A DNA stretch of 64,000 bases. It comes from Chryseolinea serpens (GTDB lineage Bacteria; Bacteroidota; Bacteroidia; Cytophagales; Cyclobacteriaceae). Numbering within the stretch: position 1 is the stretch's first letter; the number at the start of each line of letters is the position of its first letter. The notes under the pieces were generated by a model. That model saw only the letters and a program-made list of their open reading frames with translations. It was not told the DNA's origin and did no database searches. This document shows, piece after piece, positions 32,431 to 41,716 of this stretch. The DNA lies in contig NZ_FQWQ01000001.1 in the NCBI RefSeq assembly GCF_900129725.1, forward strand, positions 1,612,001 to 1,676,000. The letters are read 5' to 3'. Made by a program: the position numbers and the translations under genes.

Positions 32431-33876
32431 TCAGTTGTCGATAAAGTTCAACTGCGATTGTGGGATCGGCAAATAGTTATTCACGCCTTCTACATAACCT
32501 TCTCCACCCAGCACCTCTTCGCCACGGCCCTGACGGATAATATCCCAGAGGCGTTGGCCTTCCATGCCCAACTCTACTTCGCGTTCGTGGTAAACGGCTT
32601 GCAGTGCATCCGCGATCGGCGTCGGCCCCATGTTTACGCGGTCGCGCACTTGCTGGAGATAGCTTTGCCAATCGCCGCCGGTGTGTGCCGCGGCTTCAGC
32701 GGCCCAGAGCAATACTTCGGCATAGCGGATGACGATCCAGTTGTTGGGGTCGTCACTTTGCAGACCCCATTCACTTGGGGGGATCTGGTATTTTTGGCCC
32801 ATGTAGAGGTCGAGGCAAGAGGAGAATTGGTTGTCGGCAACCGTTTCGTCGTCGGTTCCGGGCCAGAGCACTTCGCCGTCGTCGATGATGGTGGCATCGC
32901 GACGGAGATCGCCGGCTTCGAAGCGGTCAACAAAAGATTGCTTGGGACAGTTGAAGCCCCAGCCGTCGCCGTTGTTGCGGCTGCGGGTGAAGATCACAAA
33001 CTCATTGCCCTCGTTGTCGTCGCCCCAGGCGTCGGTGCCCGATGGGGTGAACTGGATCTCGAACACGGACTCGATGCCGTTCTCATGGTCGAGTTTCCAG
33101 TTGTCCTCATAGTTGGCTTCCAGGTCATACGTGCCAGATTGGATGACTTCTTCTGCCATCGCCAACGCTTCAGGCCATTTCTTTTCGAAGATGTAGGCCT
33201 TGCAGAGGAAAGCTTGTGCCGCACCTTTGGTGGCGCGACCCACATCTTGTTCGCCTTTCTCCAACAGCACATCGGCAGCCGCTTTGAAGTCGTTTTCGAT
33301 AAAGGTCCACAGTTCTGCCAGGCTGGACTTGGGTAGGTTATAATTGCCGGCTTTCATCAGGTGATCGACCAACGGCACTTCACCAAAGATCTTCACCAGC
33401 TCGAAATAATAGTAGCCCCGCAGGAATCGCGCTTCGGCGATCACTTGTGCCTTCTTGTCGTCGCCGATCATTTCCTTGGTCATTGCTCCCACTTTGTCGA
33501 TCACGCGGTTGCAACGGTTCACGCCAAAGTAGTAATGTTGAAAGGGAACGGGCAAGCCCGGGTTGCCGGCGTTGTATTGGAAGTTCAGCAACGGCTCGAT
33601 CCACGGTTGATCGCCGGGACCTTCGCCGCCTTTGTAGGCATCGTGGCCAAGGATGTCGCCCAGCCAGAAGGGAAAGTAATTGGTATCATCCCAACCCAGG
33701 ATGTCGTAGCATCCGGTGAGCGCCAGGTTGGCCTGGTTTTCGGTCGTGAAGAAACTTTGTTCCGAAACGCTGGGTGCGTTGATGTCGAGGAAGCTGTCCG
33801 AGCATGACGTCACCGCGATGCAGGCAGCATAGGCGAGAAATATTCTGAATATCTTTTTCATGGTTCTCATGTTCAT
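32431..33876 (-). CDS. RagB/SusD family nutrient-uptake lipoprotein (pair 2)
   Basis: A 481-residue surface lipoprotein. The signal peptide (MKKIFRIFLAYAACIAVTSC, from the methionine at 33861; the annotated start adds five residues) ends in a lipobox. SusD features follow: FLDINAPSVSEQSFFTTENQ, EARFLRGYYYFELVKIFGEV, VIRYAEVLLWAAEAAAHTGG and EREVELGMEGQRLWDIIRQG near the end. It starts three bases after the SusC stop and binds the glycan imported by that barrel. No hydrolase is linked, so the substrate is unknown. Confidence 0.96.
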   Translation of the reverse strand: MNMRTMKKIFRIFLAYAACIAVTSCSDSFLDINAPSVSEQSFFTTENQANLALTGCYDILGWDDTNYFPFWLGDILGHDAYKGGEGPGDQPWIEPLLNFQYNAGNPGLPVPFQHYYFGVNRCNRVIDKVGAMTKEMIGDDKKAQVIAEARFLRGYYYFELVKIFGEVPLVDHLMKAGNYNLPKSSLAELWTFIENDFKAAADVLLEKGEQDVGRATKGAAQAFLCKAYIFEKKWPEALAMAEEVIQSGTYDLEANYEDNWKLDHENGIESVFEIQFTPSGTDAWGDDNEGNEFVIFTRSRNNGDGWGFNCPKQSFVDRFEAGDLRRDATIIDDGEVLWPGTDDETVADNQFSSCLDLYMGQKYQIPPSEWGLQSDDPNNWIVIRYAEVLLWAAEAAAHTGGDWQSYLQQVRDRVNMGPTPIADALQAVYHEREVELGMEGQRLWDIIRQGRGEEVLGGEGYVEGVNNYLPIPQSQLNFIDN

Positions 33877-33879
33877 CGG

Positions 33880-36800
33880 TTAGAAGGTCAGGTTTAAGCC
33901 GCCGGTAAAGATGCGCGGTTGCGGATACGTGGCCCGGTCGATGCCCAGGTCGAGCGATCCGTAGTAGCCCGTTCCGATCTCAGGATCGAAGCCCGTGTAG
34001 TTGGTCACCGTAAATAAATTGGTGGCACCCACATAAAAACGCAGCGTCTGGATCTTCATCTTCTCCAGCAAAGCCTTCGGCAAATTGTAGCCCAACTGCA
34101 CGTTCTTCACGCGCATGTACGATCCCTTTTCCACATAGCGGTCGGAGAACCAGTTGTTGTTGGCATCGGCGGCGTTCAGGCGCGGGAAATGCGCATCGTT
34201 CGTGCTGCCCTCTCCTGTCCAACGATTCAGCATGCGTGTGCTCAGGTTGTAAGCAGCATCGGGACGTTCGGTGTAAACTTTTGTGCCGTTGAAAACGTCG
34301 TTGCCATAGACGCCCTGGATGAAAATGCTGAGATCAAAAGCGCCATAGTTCAGTTGCGCGTTGAAGCCGTAGGTGAATTTCGGCAAAGGATTGCCAATGG
34401 TCCCGAAGAAGAGTTGTCCGTCGGCGCCTTTCGCATAACGAATGTCGCCGGGGGCGGCATCGGGTTGAAGCAGGTTACCGTCGTTGTCTACGTGGGCCAA
34501 TACTTCCGCTTCATTCTGAAAGAGGCCATCGGTCTTATAGCCTTGGAACTGCGCTACGGGACTTCCCACTTTGGTGACCGACACATTGCCCTGGTTGCGC
34601 AAAGGAGCATCTTCGATCTGATCCAGGCCGCCGAGGTTCACCACCTTGTTGCGGAACATCGAGAAGTTGCCCCCCACTTTGTAGCTGAACTTGCCGATGG
34701 CGTTGCTGGTGTAGTTCAGGTCCAACTCAAGACCTTTGTTCTCCATAACCCCCACGTTCTGATACGGGAAATCCTGGATACCGGTATGGCTGGGCGGCGG
34801 AATGGCCACGAGCATATCTTTCGTACGCTTGATGTAGTACTCGGCCGTGAACGTCAGGTTGTCGTTAAACAACGCGCCGTCGATACCGATGTTGGTCGTG
34901 TTGGTCGTCTCCCAATGCAGGTCTGGGTTGGCCACGTTGGGGAACGTGATCCCGTTCGTGATCGTGTTGTTGAACGGGTACGATTGTCCCAGTTTGCCCG
35001 GGTTCAAATAACCAAATGCGGGAATTTTTTCGTTGCCAATGCTACCCCATCCGGCGCGCAGCTTCAGGCTGCTGAGAAAAGCGATGTTGGTCATGAAATT
35101 TTCTTTGCCGATCTGCCAGCCGGCCGAGAACGAAGGGAACACACCATAACGTTTGTTCACAAAGTTGGACGACCCATCGCGGCGGATGTTGGCGGTGAAC
35201 AAATACTTGTCGGCGAAGCTATAATTGACCCGGCCGAACAAGGACGCGATGCGCTTCATATCGGTGGGCTTGCCGGTGGACGTGGCATAGATGTTCAAGG
35301 CGTTGTCGATGTAGCGGAACTGGCCGTTGTCGTCGATGAGGTTGGTGACGCGGGTATCGAAATATTCGACGTGCGTGTTATAAGCCTCCGTACCGGCCAG
35401 TACAGAAAGATCGTGTTGCCCAAAGGATTTGTTGTAGGTAAAATAGTTGGACCAGGTCCATGTGGTGCCATTGGTGGACGAGTTCTGTAGCGTGCTGATC
35501 TCGTTCCGCTGCGAAGTGGAAACCGTATAGACGGGCACAAAATTCTGATCCTTGCCAAACAGATACGTGACGCCCAGGTTAGAACGGAATTGCAGCGACT
35601 TGGAAAAATTAACTTCCCCAAACACGTTGCCCACGACATTGAATTGCTTGGCGTAAGCGTTTGTGTAATTGATCGCCGCGACGGGATTGCTGGTGTCCAT
35701 GTATTTCGTGGCTGCAAAAGAGCCGTCCGGATTGTGCACCTTGGTGACGGGGTCGATGTTGCTGGCTTCGATCAATGCCGACGACCACTCGTCGTCTTCG
35801 TTCACTTTGCGTTGCGTCGATGATTCCAACGTCAGGTTTTCACCCACGGTGAACCAGGGTTTTGCTTTCACTGACGTATTGAGGCGTACCGACGTGCGCT
35901 CAAAATCCGTCTTGTTGACAATACCTTCCTGTTTGTAGTTGTTGGCGCTGATAAAATACGTGACCTTCTCGGTGCCGCCGGATATGGATAGGTTGTTATT
36001 ACGGGTGACGGCCGTGCGGGTCACCTCGTCGATCCAGTCCGTTCCTTTTCCGAGGGTCTGGTAGTTTGCCAGCTCGGGATAGATGATGGGGTTGCCGGCA
36101 TTGGTCTGCGCTTCGGTGTTGAGCATGCCCCACTGCGAGGCATTGAGCAACCCAGGCTTGCGCCACATTTTTGAGAAGCCGATATACGAATCGAACGCAA
36201 TGACCGTGTTATCGCTTTTCTTTCCGCTGCGGGTGGTGATGAGGATCACTCCGTTTGCACCCCGCGAACCATAGATGGCCGTGGCCGAAGCATCCTTCAA
36301 CACTTCCATGGACGCGATGTCGGAGGCGTTGAGGAAGCTGATGTTATCCACCGGGTAGCCGTCTACCACAAAGAGCGGCGACGAGTTGTTGATCGTGCCC
36401 ACACCGCGCACCCGGATTTGCACGGGTGTTCCCGGGGAGCCGGAATTTGATGTCACCGTCACGCCGGAGGCCCGGCCTTGCAAGGCTTGGTCCACGGTGG
36501 CGATGGGCATCTTCTTGATGTCGTCAGCTTTCACGCTGGAGACTGCACCGGTGAGGTCGCTCTTGCGTTGGGTACCGTAGCCCACGACGACCACCTCTTG
36601 CAACGCGTGCAGGTCGGGTGCCATGTTGACGTTGATCAAGGCGCGGCCGTTGATGGGAATTTCCTGGGCGGCATAGCCGATGAAAGAGATCACCAGCGTG
36701 GAGTTCTCGTCTTGAACGGAAATTTTATAGGCGCCATCCTTGTCGGTTGACGTTCCGTTTGTCGTGCCTTTTTCGATCACGTTCACGCCAGGCATGGGCT

Positions 36801-37353
36801 GGCCGTTCTCGTCGATGACGCTGCCGGCGACGGCAAAGGTCACGGTGCTGATCATCGCGATGGCGTCATCCGCCACCGGGAGGGTTCCGTCGCCCGCGTC
36901 ATCCTCATCCAAGGTGGAGAAGGAGGTGGTGCCGGCGGAGGCGACTTCCCGTTTCTTTTTCAGGACGATCTGGTCGCCTTTGATCTTGTAGGTGATGTTG
37001 CTGTTCTTGAAAAGCTCCGCCAGCACGGTGTGGATGGTGGAGTTGCTGAAGGCCAGCGTCACTTTGCGCGACGTGTCCACCACTTTGTGGTTGTAAAAGA
37101 ATCGGTAGGGTGTCTTCGATTCCAGGATCGAGAAGGCTTCCTTCAGCGAAGTTTCCTGGAAAGAGACGCTGATCTTATCCCCCACCCGGGCGGTGTCGCG
37201 GGCCTGCAGCGGCAACATACTGAGGGATGCGAAAATCAATGCTAGCATGGCGCTTTTCGTTAGGGTGTGCGTACGCTGCTCTCTGGATCGCCCAAAGTAA
37301 TGGCGTAAAGTTTTTTTCATAACTTTGACATTAGGTTTAATAAAGTGTTCCAT
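33880..37353 (-). CDS. SusC/RagA TonB-dependent transporter with STN signalling domain (pair 2)
   Basis: From the ATG at 37353 (alternative 37320) it has about 1157 residues. After the signal peptide (SAMLALIFASLSMLPLQA) an STN domain (ISVSFQETSLKEAFSILESK ... YKIKGDQIVLKKK) occupies the N terminus, then a carboxypeptidase-like domain (GSVIDENGQPMPGVNVIEKG), plug (VVVGYGTQRKSDLTGAVSSV, QIRVRGVGTINNSSPLFVVD) and barrel ending in FTGGLNLTF. The STN domain contacts the C-terminal part of the FecR protein encoded upstream, so ligand capture is signalled across the envelope to the ECF sigma factor at 38615. This is a complete sigma/FecR/SusC/SusD set. Confidence 0.96.
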   Translation of the reverse strand: MEHFIKPNVKVMKKTLRHYFGRSREQRTHTLTKSAMLALIFASLSMLPLQARDTARVGDKISVSFQETSLKEAFSILESKTPYRFFYNHKVVDTSRKVTLAFSNSTIHTVLAELFKNSNITYKIKGDQIVLKKKREVASAGTTSFSTLDEDDAGDGTLPVADDAIAMISTVTFAVAGSVIDENGQPMPGVNVIEKGTTNGTSTDKDGAYKISVQDENSTLVISFIGYAAQEIPINGRALINVNMAPDLHALQEVVVVGYGTQRKSDLTGAVSSVKADDIKKMPIATVDQALQGRASGVTVTSNSGSPGTPVQIRVRGVGTINNSSPLFVVDGYPVDNISFLNASDIASMEVLKDASATAIYGSRGANGVILITTRSGKKSDNTVIAFDSYIGFSKMWRKPGLLNASQWGMLNTEAQTNAGNPIIYPELANYQTLGKGTDWIDEVTRTAVTRNNNLSISGGTEKVTYFISANNYKQEGIVNKTDFERTSVRLNTSVKAKPWFTVGENLTLESSTQRKVNEDDEWSSALIEASNIDPVTKVHNPDGSFAATKYMDTSNPVAAINYTNAYAKQFNVVGNVFGEVNFSKSLQFRSNLGVTYLFGKDQNFVPVYTVSTSQRNEISTLQNSSTNGTTWTWSNYFTYNKSFGQHDLSVLAGTEAYNTHVEYFDTRVTNLIDDNGQFRYIDNALNIYATSTGKPTDMKRIASLFGRVNYSFADKYLFTANIRRDGSSNFVNKRYGVFPSFSAGWQIGKENFMTNIAFLSSLKLRAGWGSIGNEKIPAFGYLNPGKLGQSYPFNNTITNGITFPNVANPDLHWETTNTTNIGIDGALFNDNLTFTAEYYIKRTKDMLVAIPPPSHTGIQDFPYQNVGVMENKGLELDLNYTSNAIGKFSYKVGGNFSMFRNKVVNLGGLDQIEDAPLRNQGNVSVTKVGSPVAQFQGYKTDGLFQNEAEVLAHVDNDGNLLQPDAAPGDIRYAKGADGQLFFGTIGNPLPKFTYGFNAQLNYGAFDLSIFIQGVYGNDVFNGTKVYTERPDAAYNLSTRMLNRWTGEGSTNDAHFPRLNAADANNNWFSDRYVEKGSYMRVKNVQLGYNLPKALLEKMKIQTLRFYVGATNLFTVTNYTGFDPEIGTGYYGSLDLGIDRATYPQPRIFTGGLNLTF

Positions 37354-37476
37354 TTTATTATCCGGCCATGCGTCTCCTGGAGGCGCGTGACATAAGGTCG
37401 GGAAGTGCTCCAACACTTTCCGACTCTTTTATTTTTGGGAGGTTATGTGCTCATCTGATTTTTCGGTTTAGGAGGT

Positions 37477-38541
37477 TCATTCAGCGCAGAGTTTTCCCAG
37501 GATCGATACCTGGTCGCCTTCACGGCGATAGTCAATATTTTCCGAAGCCTTGAACAGCTCCAGCACTTCTTCCAAAGACTTGTTGTCTACGTTGGCCGAA
37601 AAGCGGCAGCCCAGTGAGCCGGTGTCTTCCACGTGAATGGTCACGTTATACCAGCGCTCCAACGCCTGCACGATCTCCGACAGGGGCTGGTCTTCAAAAA
37701 TGAGTTTGCCCTCGCGCCAGGCCGTATATTTTTCGGTGTTCACCCGGTTTTCCAACAGCAGCTGCCGCGAGGTCTTCTCAAACACCACGCGCTGGTTGGG
37801 CAACAACGTCACCGCCTTGGCTTGTTTGCCGGTGGACTCGATGTTCACCTTGCCCCGCACCAGGGTCGTTTCCACTTTCTGATCTTTCTGATAGGAGCGC
37901 ACATTGAAGGCGGTGCCGAGCACTTTCACGTTGATTTCGGCGGCGTGCACAATGAAGGGTTGGGCCTTGTTTTCGGCCACGTCGAAGAACGCTTCACCCT
38001 CGAGCGTCACTTCGCGGACGCGTTGGCCTTCAAAGCTCGAGGGATAGGTGAGGCGGCTGTCGGTGTTCAGCCATACTTTGGTTCCGTCTTTCAGCGTGAT
38101 GAGTGAACGCTGACCTTTTTGCGTCACGGCGTTGGTGGTGTAGGTGTCGGGCGTGTTCTTGTCGCTGCGGACCCACAAAAAAAGGAAAGCACAAGCGACC
38201 AGGGCACTGAGGCTGGCGGCGATGGCGTAGACTTTCCAGTGGCCCGTTCTTCGCGGCGCCGTTCTGGTTTCGGCTGGTCGCGGCTCCTGCCGTTCGGGTT
38301 GATCCAGCGCCAGGTCAATTCTGCGTTTGAGGTGACCGATGCGCGACTCCAGCACATCTTTTTCTTTTACATGGAAGACCAGGAGAAACCGGCGGGCTTC
38401 GGTCAGGGGTTGCTGCTGGTCAGGATGTTGCGCCTGAAAGGATTGCCAGAACGCTTCGGTCTCCGCGTCGGGGCTGAAGACCCAACGTTGGAAGTATTCG
38501 TCCTTTATAAAATCGTCGGCCGAGTAGGTGCTGTAGTTCAT
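37477..38541 (-). CDS. FecR-family anti-sigma factor
   Basis: A 354-residue protein with the full FecR layout: an N-terminal sigma-binding helical domain (residues 1-75, with YFQRWVFSPDAETEAFWQSF), a transmembrane helix at 104-124 (VYAIAASLSALVACAFLFLW), the FecR domain at about 140-230 (LITLKDGTKVWLNTDSRLTY, EGEAFFDVAENKAQPFIVHA) and the DUF4974 tail (SEIVQALERWYNVTIHVEDT). It holds the sigma factor encoded upstream until the STN domain of the SusC encoded downstream reports transport. Gene order and spacing are those of a classical Bacteroidota regulatory locus. Confidence 0.96.
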   Translation of the reverse strand: MNYSTYSADDFIKDEYFQRWVFSPDAETEAFWQSFQAQHPDQQQPLTEARRFLLVFHVKEKDVLESRIGHLKRRIDLALDQPERQEPRPAETRTAPRRTGHWKVYAIAASLSALVACAFLFLWVRSDKNTPDTYTTNAVTQKGQRSLITLKDGTKVWLNTDSRLTYPSSFEGQRVREVTLEGEAFFDVAENKAQPFIVHAAEINVKVLGTAFNVRSYQKDQKVETTLVRGKVNIESTGKQAKAVTLLPNQRVVFEKTSRQLLLENRVNTEKYTAWREGKLIFEDQPLSEIVQALERWYNVTIHVEDTGSLGCRFSANVDNKSLEEVLELFKASENIDYRREGDQVSILGKLCAE

Positions 38542-38614
38542 GGAGGTTCAGGCGCTGTGTTACCTATAAAAGCACAACCCCTGGCGAGTACCCCTTCTTT
38601 TTTAAAAAATATTT

Positions 38615-39268
38615 TCAGGAAATAAAACGAACCTCTTTGCGAAGGGCGTCGATGGCTTTGCCGATGAGCTTGTAGGCGGATTTCAGATCGATTTCCAGCA
38701 CTTCCGACAGTTGTTCGTAGGTCATGCGCTCATAAAATTTCAGGTAAACCGCCTCGCGTTGCCGTTTGCTGAGCTTGCCCAACGCTTCCGTAAGCTGTTG
38801 TTGTTGTTCCGATGCGGTCTGGAGTTGAATGATGTCGGTTTCGATGGACGTGTAGAGGCCGTCGTCCTCCACGGAGGCGAGCGTCTGGTGGGTTTGCTCG
38901 CGATGGACCGCAGAAAGCACCCGCACGATGCGGCGTCGGAGACATTTCAACAGGTAGAATTTAATGTTGTCGGTTTGGGAGAGTTGTTCGCGCCGGTTCC
39001 AGAGTTCGACAAAAACATCCTGGATGCTGTCTTCCACCAGCGCGCCGTCTTTGCAGAGCGTGGCACCATAAGCATACAAGAGCCGAACGTACTTCTCAAA
39101 AATATAATCCAACGCACTGCGATGGCCTTGCTTCAACAAGGTCCACACCACCGCATCGATCTCCGCCTGGCTTGTTCCTGTTTTAAAAAGAATGGACGCG
39201 ATGTTCACATTTCCGGCATCGGAACCCAGTAGATTTTCGGGCGTCGTATCGTTTGAAAGGTGGTTCAT
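38615..39268 (-). CDS. ECF RNA polymerase sigma factor of the FecR locus
   Basis: A 217-residue sigma-70 family protein. Region 2 is near residues 50-115 (HRSALDYIFEKYVRLLYAYG, VEDSIQDVFVELWNRREQLS) and region 4 near 150-212 (LGKLSKRQREAVYLKFYERM, YEQLSEVLEIDLKSAYKLIG). A 40-residue N-terminal extension is less usual. It is first in a set with FecR and the STN-SusC/SusD pair, and should activate that pair when FecR releases it. Confidence 0.93.
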   Translation of the reverse strand: MNHLSNDTTPENLLGSDAGNVNIASILFKTGTSQAEIDAVVWTLLKQGHRSALDYIFEKYVRLLYAYGATLCKDGALVEDSIQDVFVELWNRREQLSQTDNIKFYLLKCLRRRIVRVLSAVHREQTHQTLASVEDDGLYTSIETDIIQLQTASEQQQQLTEALGKLSKRQREAVYLKFYERMTYEQLSEVLEIDLKSAYKLIGKAIDALRKEVRFIS

Positions 39269-39564
39269 CAGGTTCTGCAGGTCTCAAAAAAAACCTGCTC
39301 GGCAACGAAAAGGTAACAAAAAGTTTACACACAAATCAAGAACCTGTTTTGGGTGAACGTGAAATCAGCGGTCGCACCGGCGCTGAAACCGCGTCATCAC
39401 TTCGGGTGTGTGCCTTGAACACACTCACGGACACGCGCCTGACAAGTAATCGATTGAATGTGCTTTTCTATTCTATTTTCCAACAAATTGGCGGATGCAA
39501 AACCGATTGTAACTCCACCCGAATCCTGCTATCTTGACGCCGGAAAAAATTAACCGCTGGTACT

Positions 39565-39924
39565 ATGAAAATTCTGGTCTGTGAAGATGATGCCGTTGTT
39601 TTGAAAGTAGTCCAACTCGCATTGGAGCAGGAAAAATTCGAAGTGGTGCTGGCCAAGGATGGGAAGCAGGCCTTTGTGCAACTCCAGTCTGCCAACGACT
39701 TCGACCTGATCATCACCGACATCCATATGCCCTACCGCAATGGCGACGAGATCCTGAAATGGGTACGCGAAGACCAGCAGCGCAAAACCCCCATCATCAT
39801 GCTGTCGTCCGATGGCGAAGAAGAGGTGATCAAGCTGGCGCTGAAACAAGGCATCAACGAATTTATCGTGAAGCCTGTCAACGCCAAGGACCTGATCAAA
39901 AAAGTAAAAAAACTCCTGAATTGA
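39565..39924 (+). CDS. CheY-like single-domain response regulator
   Basis: A 119-residue receiver domain with all key residues: acidic pair in CEDD (residues 6-9), phosphoacceptor D52 (IITDIHM), serine 81 (MLSS) and lysine 103 (FIVKPVN). It has no output domain, so it acts by protein contact or as a phosphate sink. The kinase-like protein at 40707 is nearby but encoded on the other strand. A possible promoter is ATTG (39506), a 20-base spacer and TATCTTGA (39530). Confidence 0.94.
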   Translation: MKILVCEDDAVVLKVVQLALEQEKFEVVLAKDGKQAFVQLQSANDFDLIITDIHMPYRNGDEILKWVREDQQRKTPIIMLSSDGEEEVIKLALKQGINEFIVKPVNAKDLIKKVKKLLN

Positions 39925-39961
39925 ATCGCTCCACCTTTATCCTAACCACATCTCTCTACTT

Positions 39962-40681
39962 ATGCGCGCCGCCACCTTCTGCTTTTTTTTAGCTATCCTG
40001 ACCATCCCTTCCCTCCAGGCCCAAACGGCCGACGAGGTCATTCAACGCTACACAAAAGCCATTGGCGGCACGAAACGCTGGGAAAAAATCAAAACCCTTA
40101 CCACCTCCGGGCTATATGATTATGGCGGCTTGCAATTTCCTTTTACGTCGTATGCCAAAGCCCCGGATCACTATGCTTTCAAAGTAACCTCCAACGGCAA
40201 ATACTACGCCCAGGGTTTCGATGGAAAAGGCGGATGGAAGATCGACGTCTTCAAAGACGAGACCACCCCAACCCTACTGCAAGGCGACGCCGCCAAAGCC
40301 ATGGCCAACGAAGCCGATGTGGAACTGACCGGCAACCTGATCCTTTATAAAACCAAAGGGCACCAGGTGCAATTGGAGGGAAAAGATAGCGTGGGACATG
40401 TCCTTTGCTACAAAGTCGCCCTCACACTCAAGTCGGGGGCGAAGGAAACCTTTTACTTTGATGTTACTTCGTTCCTGCTGATCCAGAAAACGGCTGTCTC
40501 CAAAAACGTTGAGTTGGGGGGCGCGCTGTTGAATACCCGGTTCAGCGACTATCGCGATGTGAACGGTATCAAAGTTCCTTTCCGGTCGGAAAGCGAAACC
40601 GGGGGGCAAACGATCCTGACGGTTGTTGTCGACCGGGTGGTGGTCGATGCGCCCGTGACCGATGCGGCGTTTCGTCCCTGA
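39962..40681 (+). CDS. Secreted LolA-like outer-membrane-lipoprotein-sorting-type protein
   Basis: A 239-residue protein with a signal peptide (ATFCFFLAILTIPSLQAQ). The mature part starts TADEVIQRYTKAIGGTKRWE and runs as beta strands (TTSGLYDYGGLQFPFTSYAK, TLKSGAKETFYFDVTSFLLI) to a C-terminal KVPFRSESE block. This layout is that of the LolA/MucB-like superfamily proteins that are common in Cytophagales; a role in lipid handling is possible but unproven. It follows the response regulator by 37 bases and may share its transcript. Confidence 0.75.
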   Translation: MRAATFCFFLAILTIPSLQAQTADEVIQRYTKAIGGTKRWEKIKTLTTSGLYDYGGLQFPFTSYAKAPDHYAFKVTSNGKYYAQGFDGKGGWKIDVFKDETTPTLLQGDAAKAMANEADVELTGNLILYKTKGHQVQLEGKDSVGHVLCYKVALTLKSGAKETFYFDVTSFLLIQKTAVSKNVELGGALLNTRFSDYRDVNGIKVPFRSESETGGQTILTVVVDRVVVDAPVTDAAFRP

Positions 40682-40706
40682 GCGTTTCCCGCACACATAG
40701 AGCATC

Positions 40707-41576
40707 CTAAACCGACCCCAATTCCTGGTTGATCTGCCGCACTACGTCGTCGATCTCTTTTGCCTGGTCTTCCACTTTCTCAAAAAAGAATGACGCATTG
40801 TCCTGGTCCATGCGATAGAGGTTCACCAGGCCCAGCAGGCGCGCTACCGGACCGCGCAGGTGATGGGCATTCGTGTAGGTATACTTTAGCAACATCTCGT
40901 TTTGCGCGTGCACTTTGGCGGTGCGGTCCATCACCAGTTGCTCCAGGTTGCGATTCATCTCATTGAGATTCTCCTGCCCCTGCAACAACTCTTCATTCTG
41001 CGCTTCAATCTCGTTGGCTTTCTCCACCAACTCCTGGTTCGCGCTGTGCAGCGCCCGGTTGACGGTGTCGTAGCGTGACTTCAACATCCAGGTGATATAC
41101 GTGAGTATAAAATATAAGACGAGATATGTAATGCCCATGGTGAGCACTTCCGACGGCTCTTTTGCCACGCGCAGTTCTGGTTTTTGCATTTGGAGGATAA
41201 AGATCCCCGCAATAGACGCGCACGCCAGCCCATGCATCGCCCACATGAGCACACCGCGCAGCAGCACCGAAAAGATAAACCCCACGATCAGGATGATGGC
41301 CATCGATGTGGTGGTGTTCATCGGCACCGCCATACATTGCCAGATCATCGACGACAAGGTGAACCCCGTCGTGATGAGCACCGAGGTCGTATAACTTCTG
41401 TGCATCAGTAAATAGGACAAGCCACACGCGCCGACGATGATCACATCGATGATGATCGACAAGGTGTCTTGCATATAAAAAATGATATCGCTGAGCAAAA
41501 TAAGAGACGCCCCCGCCAGCGAAATTCGCAGCAAGGTTCTCAGGAAAAAGTACTCAATGGCACGGGAGTCACCCAT
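40707..41576 (-). CDS. Membrane histidine-kinase-like protein lacking the ATPase domain
   Basis: A 289-residue protein. Five or six helices fill residues 11-165 (ISLAGASLILLSDIIFY, GACGLSYLLM, MAIILIVGFIFSVLLRG, MGITYLVLYFILTYITW), a coiled coil lies at 170-230, and the C terminus is a dimerisation/phosphoacceptor helix pair with the H-box NAHHLRGPVARLLGLVNLYR (H238 or H239). The protein ends at residue 289 after the second helix, so the HATPase domain is absent and no remnant follows before the convergent gene 25 bases away. It could be phosphorylated by another kinase, or act as a phosphatase or dimer partner for the CheY-like protein at 39565. Confidence 0.82.
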   Translation of the reverse strand: MGDSRAIEYFFLRTLLRISLAGASLILLSDIIFYMQDTLSIIIDVIIVGACGLSYLLMHRSYTTSVLITTGFTLSSMIWQCMAVPMNTTTSMAIILIVGFIFSVLLRGVLMWAMHGLACASIAGIFILQMQKPELRVAKEPSEVLTMGITYLVLYFILTYITWMLKSRYDTVNRALHSANQELVEKANEIEAQNEELLQGQENLNEMNRNLEQLVMDRTAKVHAQNEMLLKYTYTNAHHLRGPVARLLGLVNLYRMDQDNASFFFEKVEDQAKEIDDVVRQINQELGSV

Positions 41577-41658
41577 AAAAGGCGGGATTAGGCTTTACCA
41601 ATATCAGCATTTTAATTCGATGCTAAAAGAAAAGCGCGACCATTGCCGGTAAAAACGG

Positions 41659-41689
41659 TTTGACCCTATGCAGGATTCTTTTAATTTGG
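41659..41689 (+). promoter_or_regulatory. Candidate promoter of the PQQ dehydrogenase gene
   Basis: TTTG (41659-41662), a spacer of exactly 19 bases and TAATTTGG (41682-41689) match the Bacteroidota consensus at nine of ten fixed positions. The box ends 27 bases before the chosen start codon. Confidence 0.5.
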
Positions 41690-41716
41690 ACACACCTACC
41701 CCAAATTGTCCAAAGC

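Noticed and set aside
34189-35490. 433-residue open frame on the plus strand inside SusC 2
   Set aside because: It is the antisense shadow of a confident SusC gene. Its composition is rich in V, R, H and G, as expected from reading a high-GC gene backwards, and no domain is present. The same holds for long frames opposite the other genes (for example 265-996, 13723-14343, 16271-17491, 18468-19589, 28197-29408, 48474-49655, 54719-56110).
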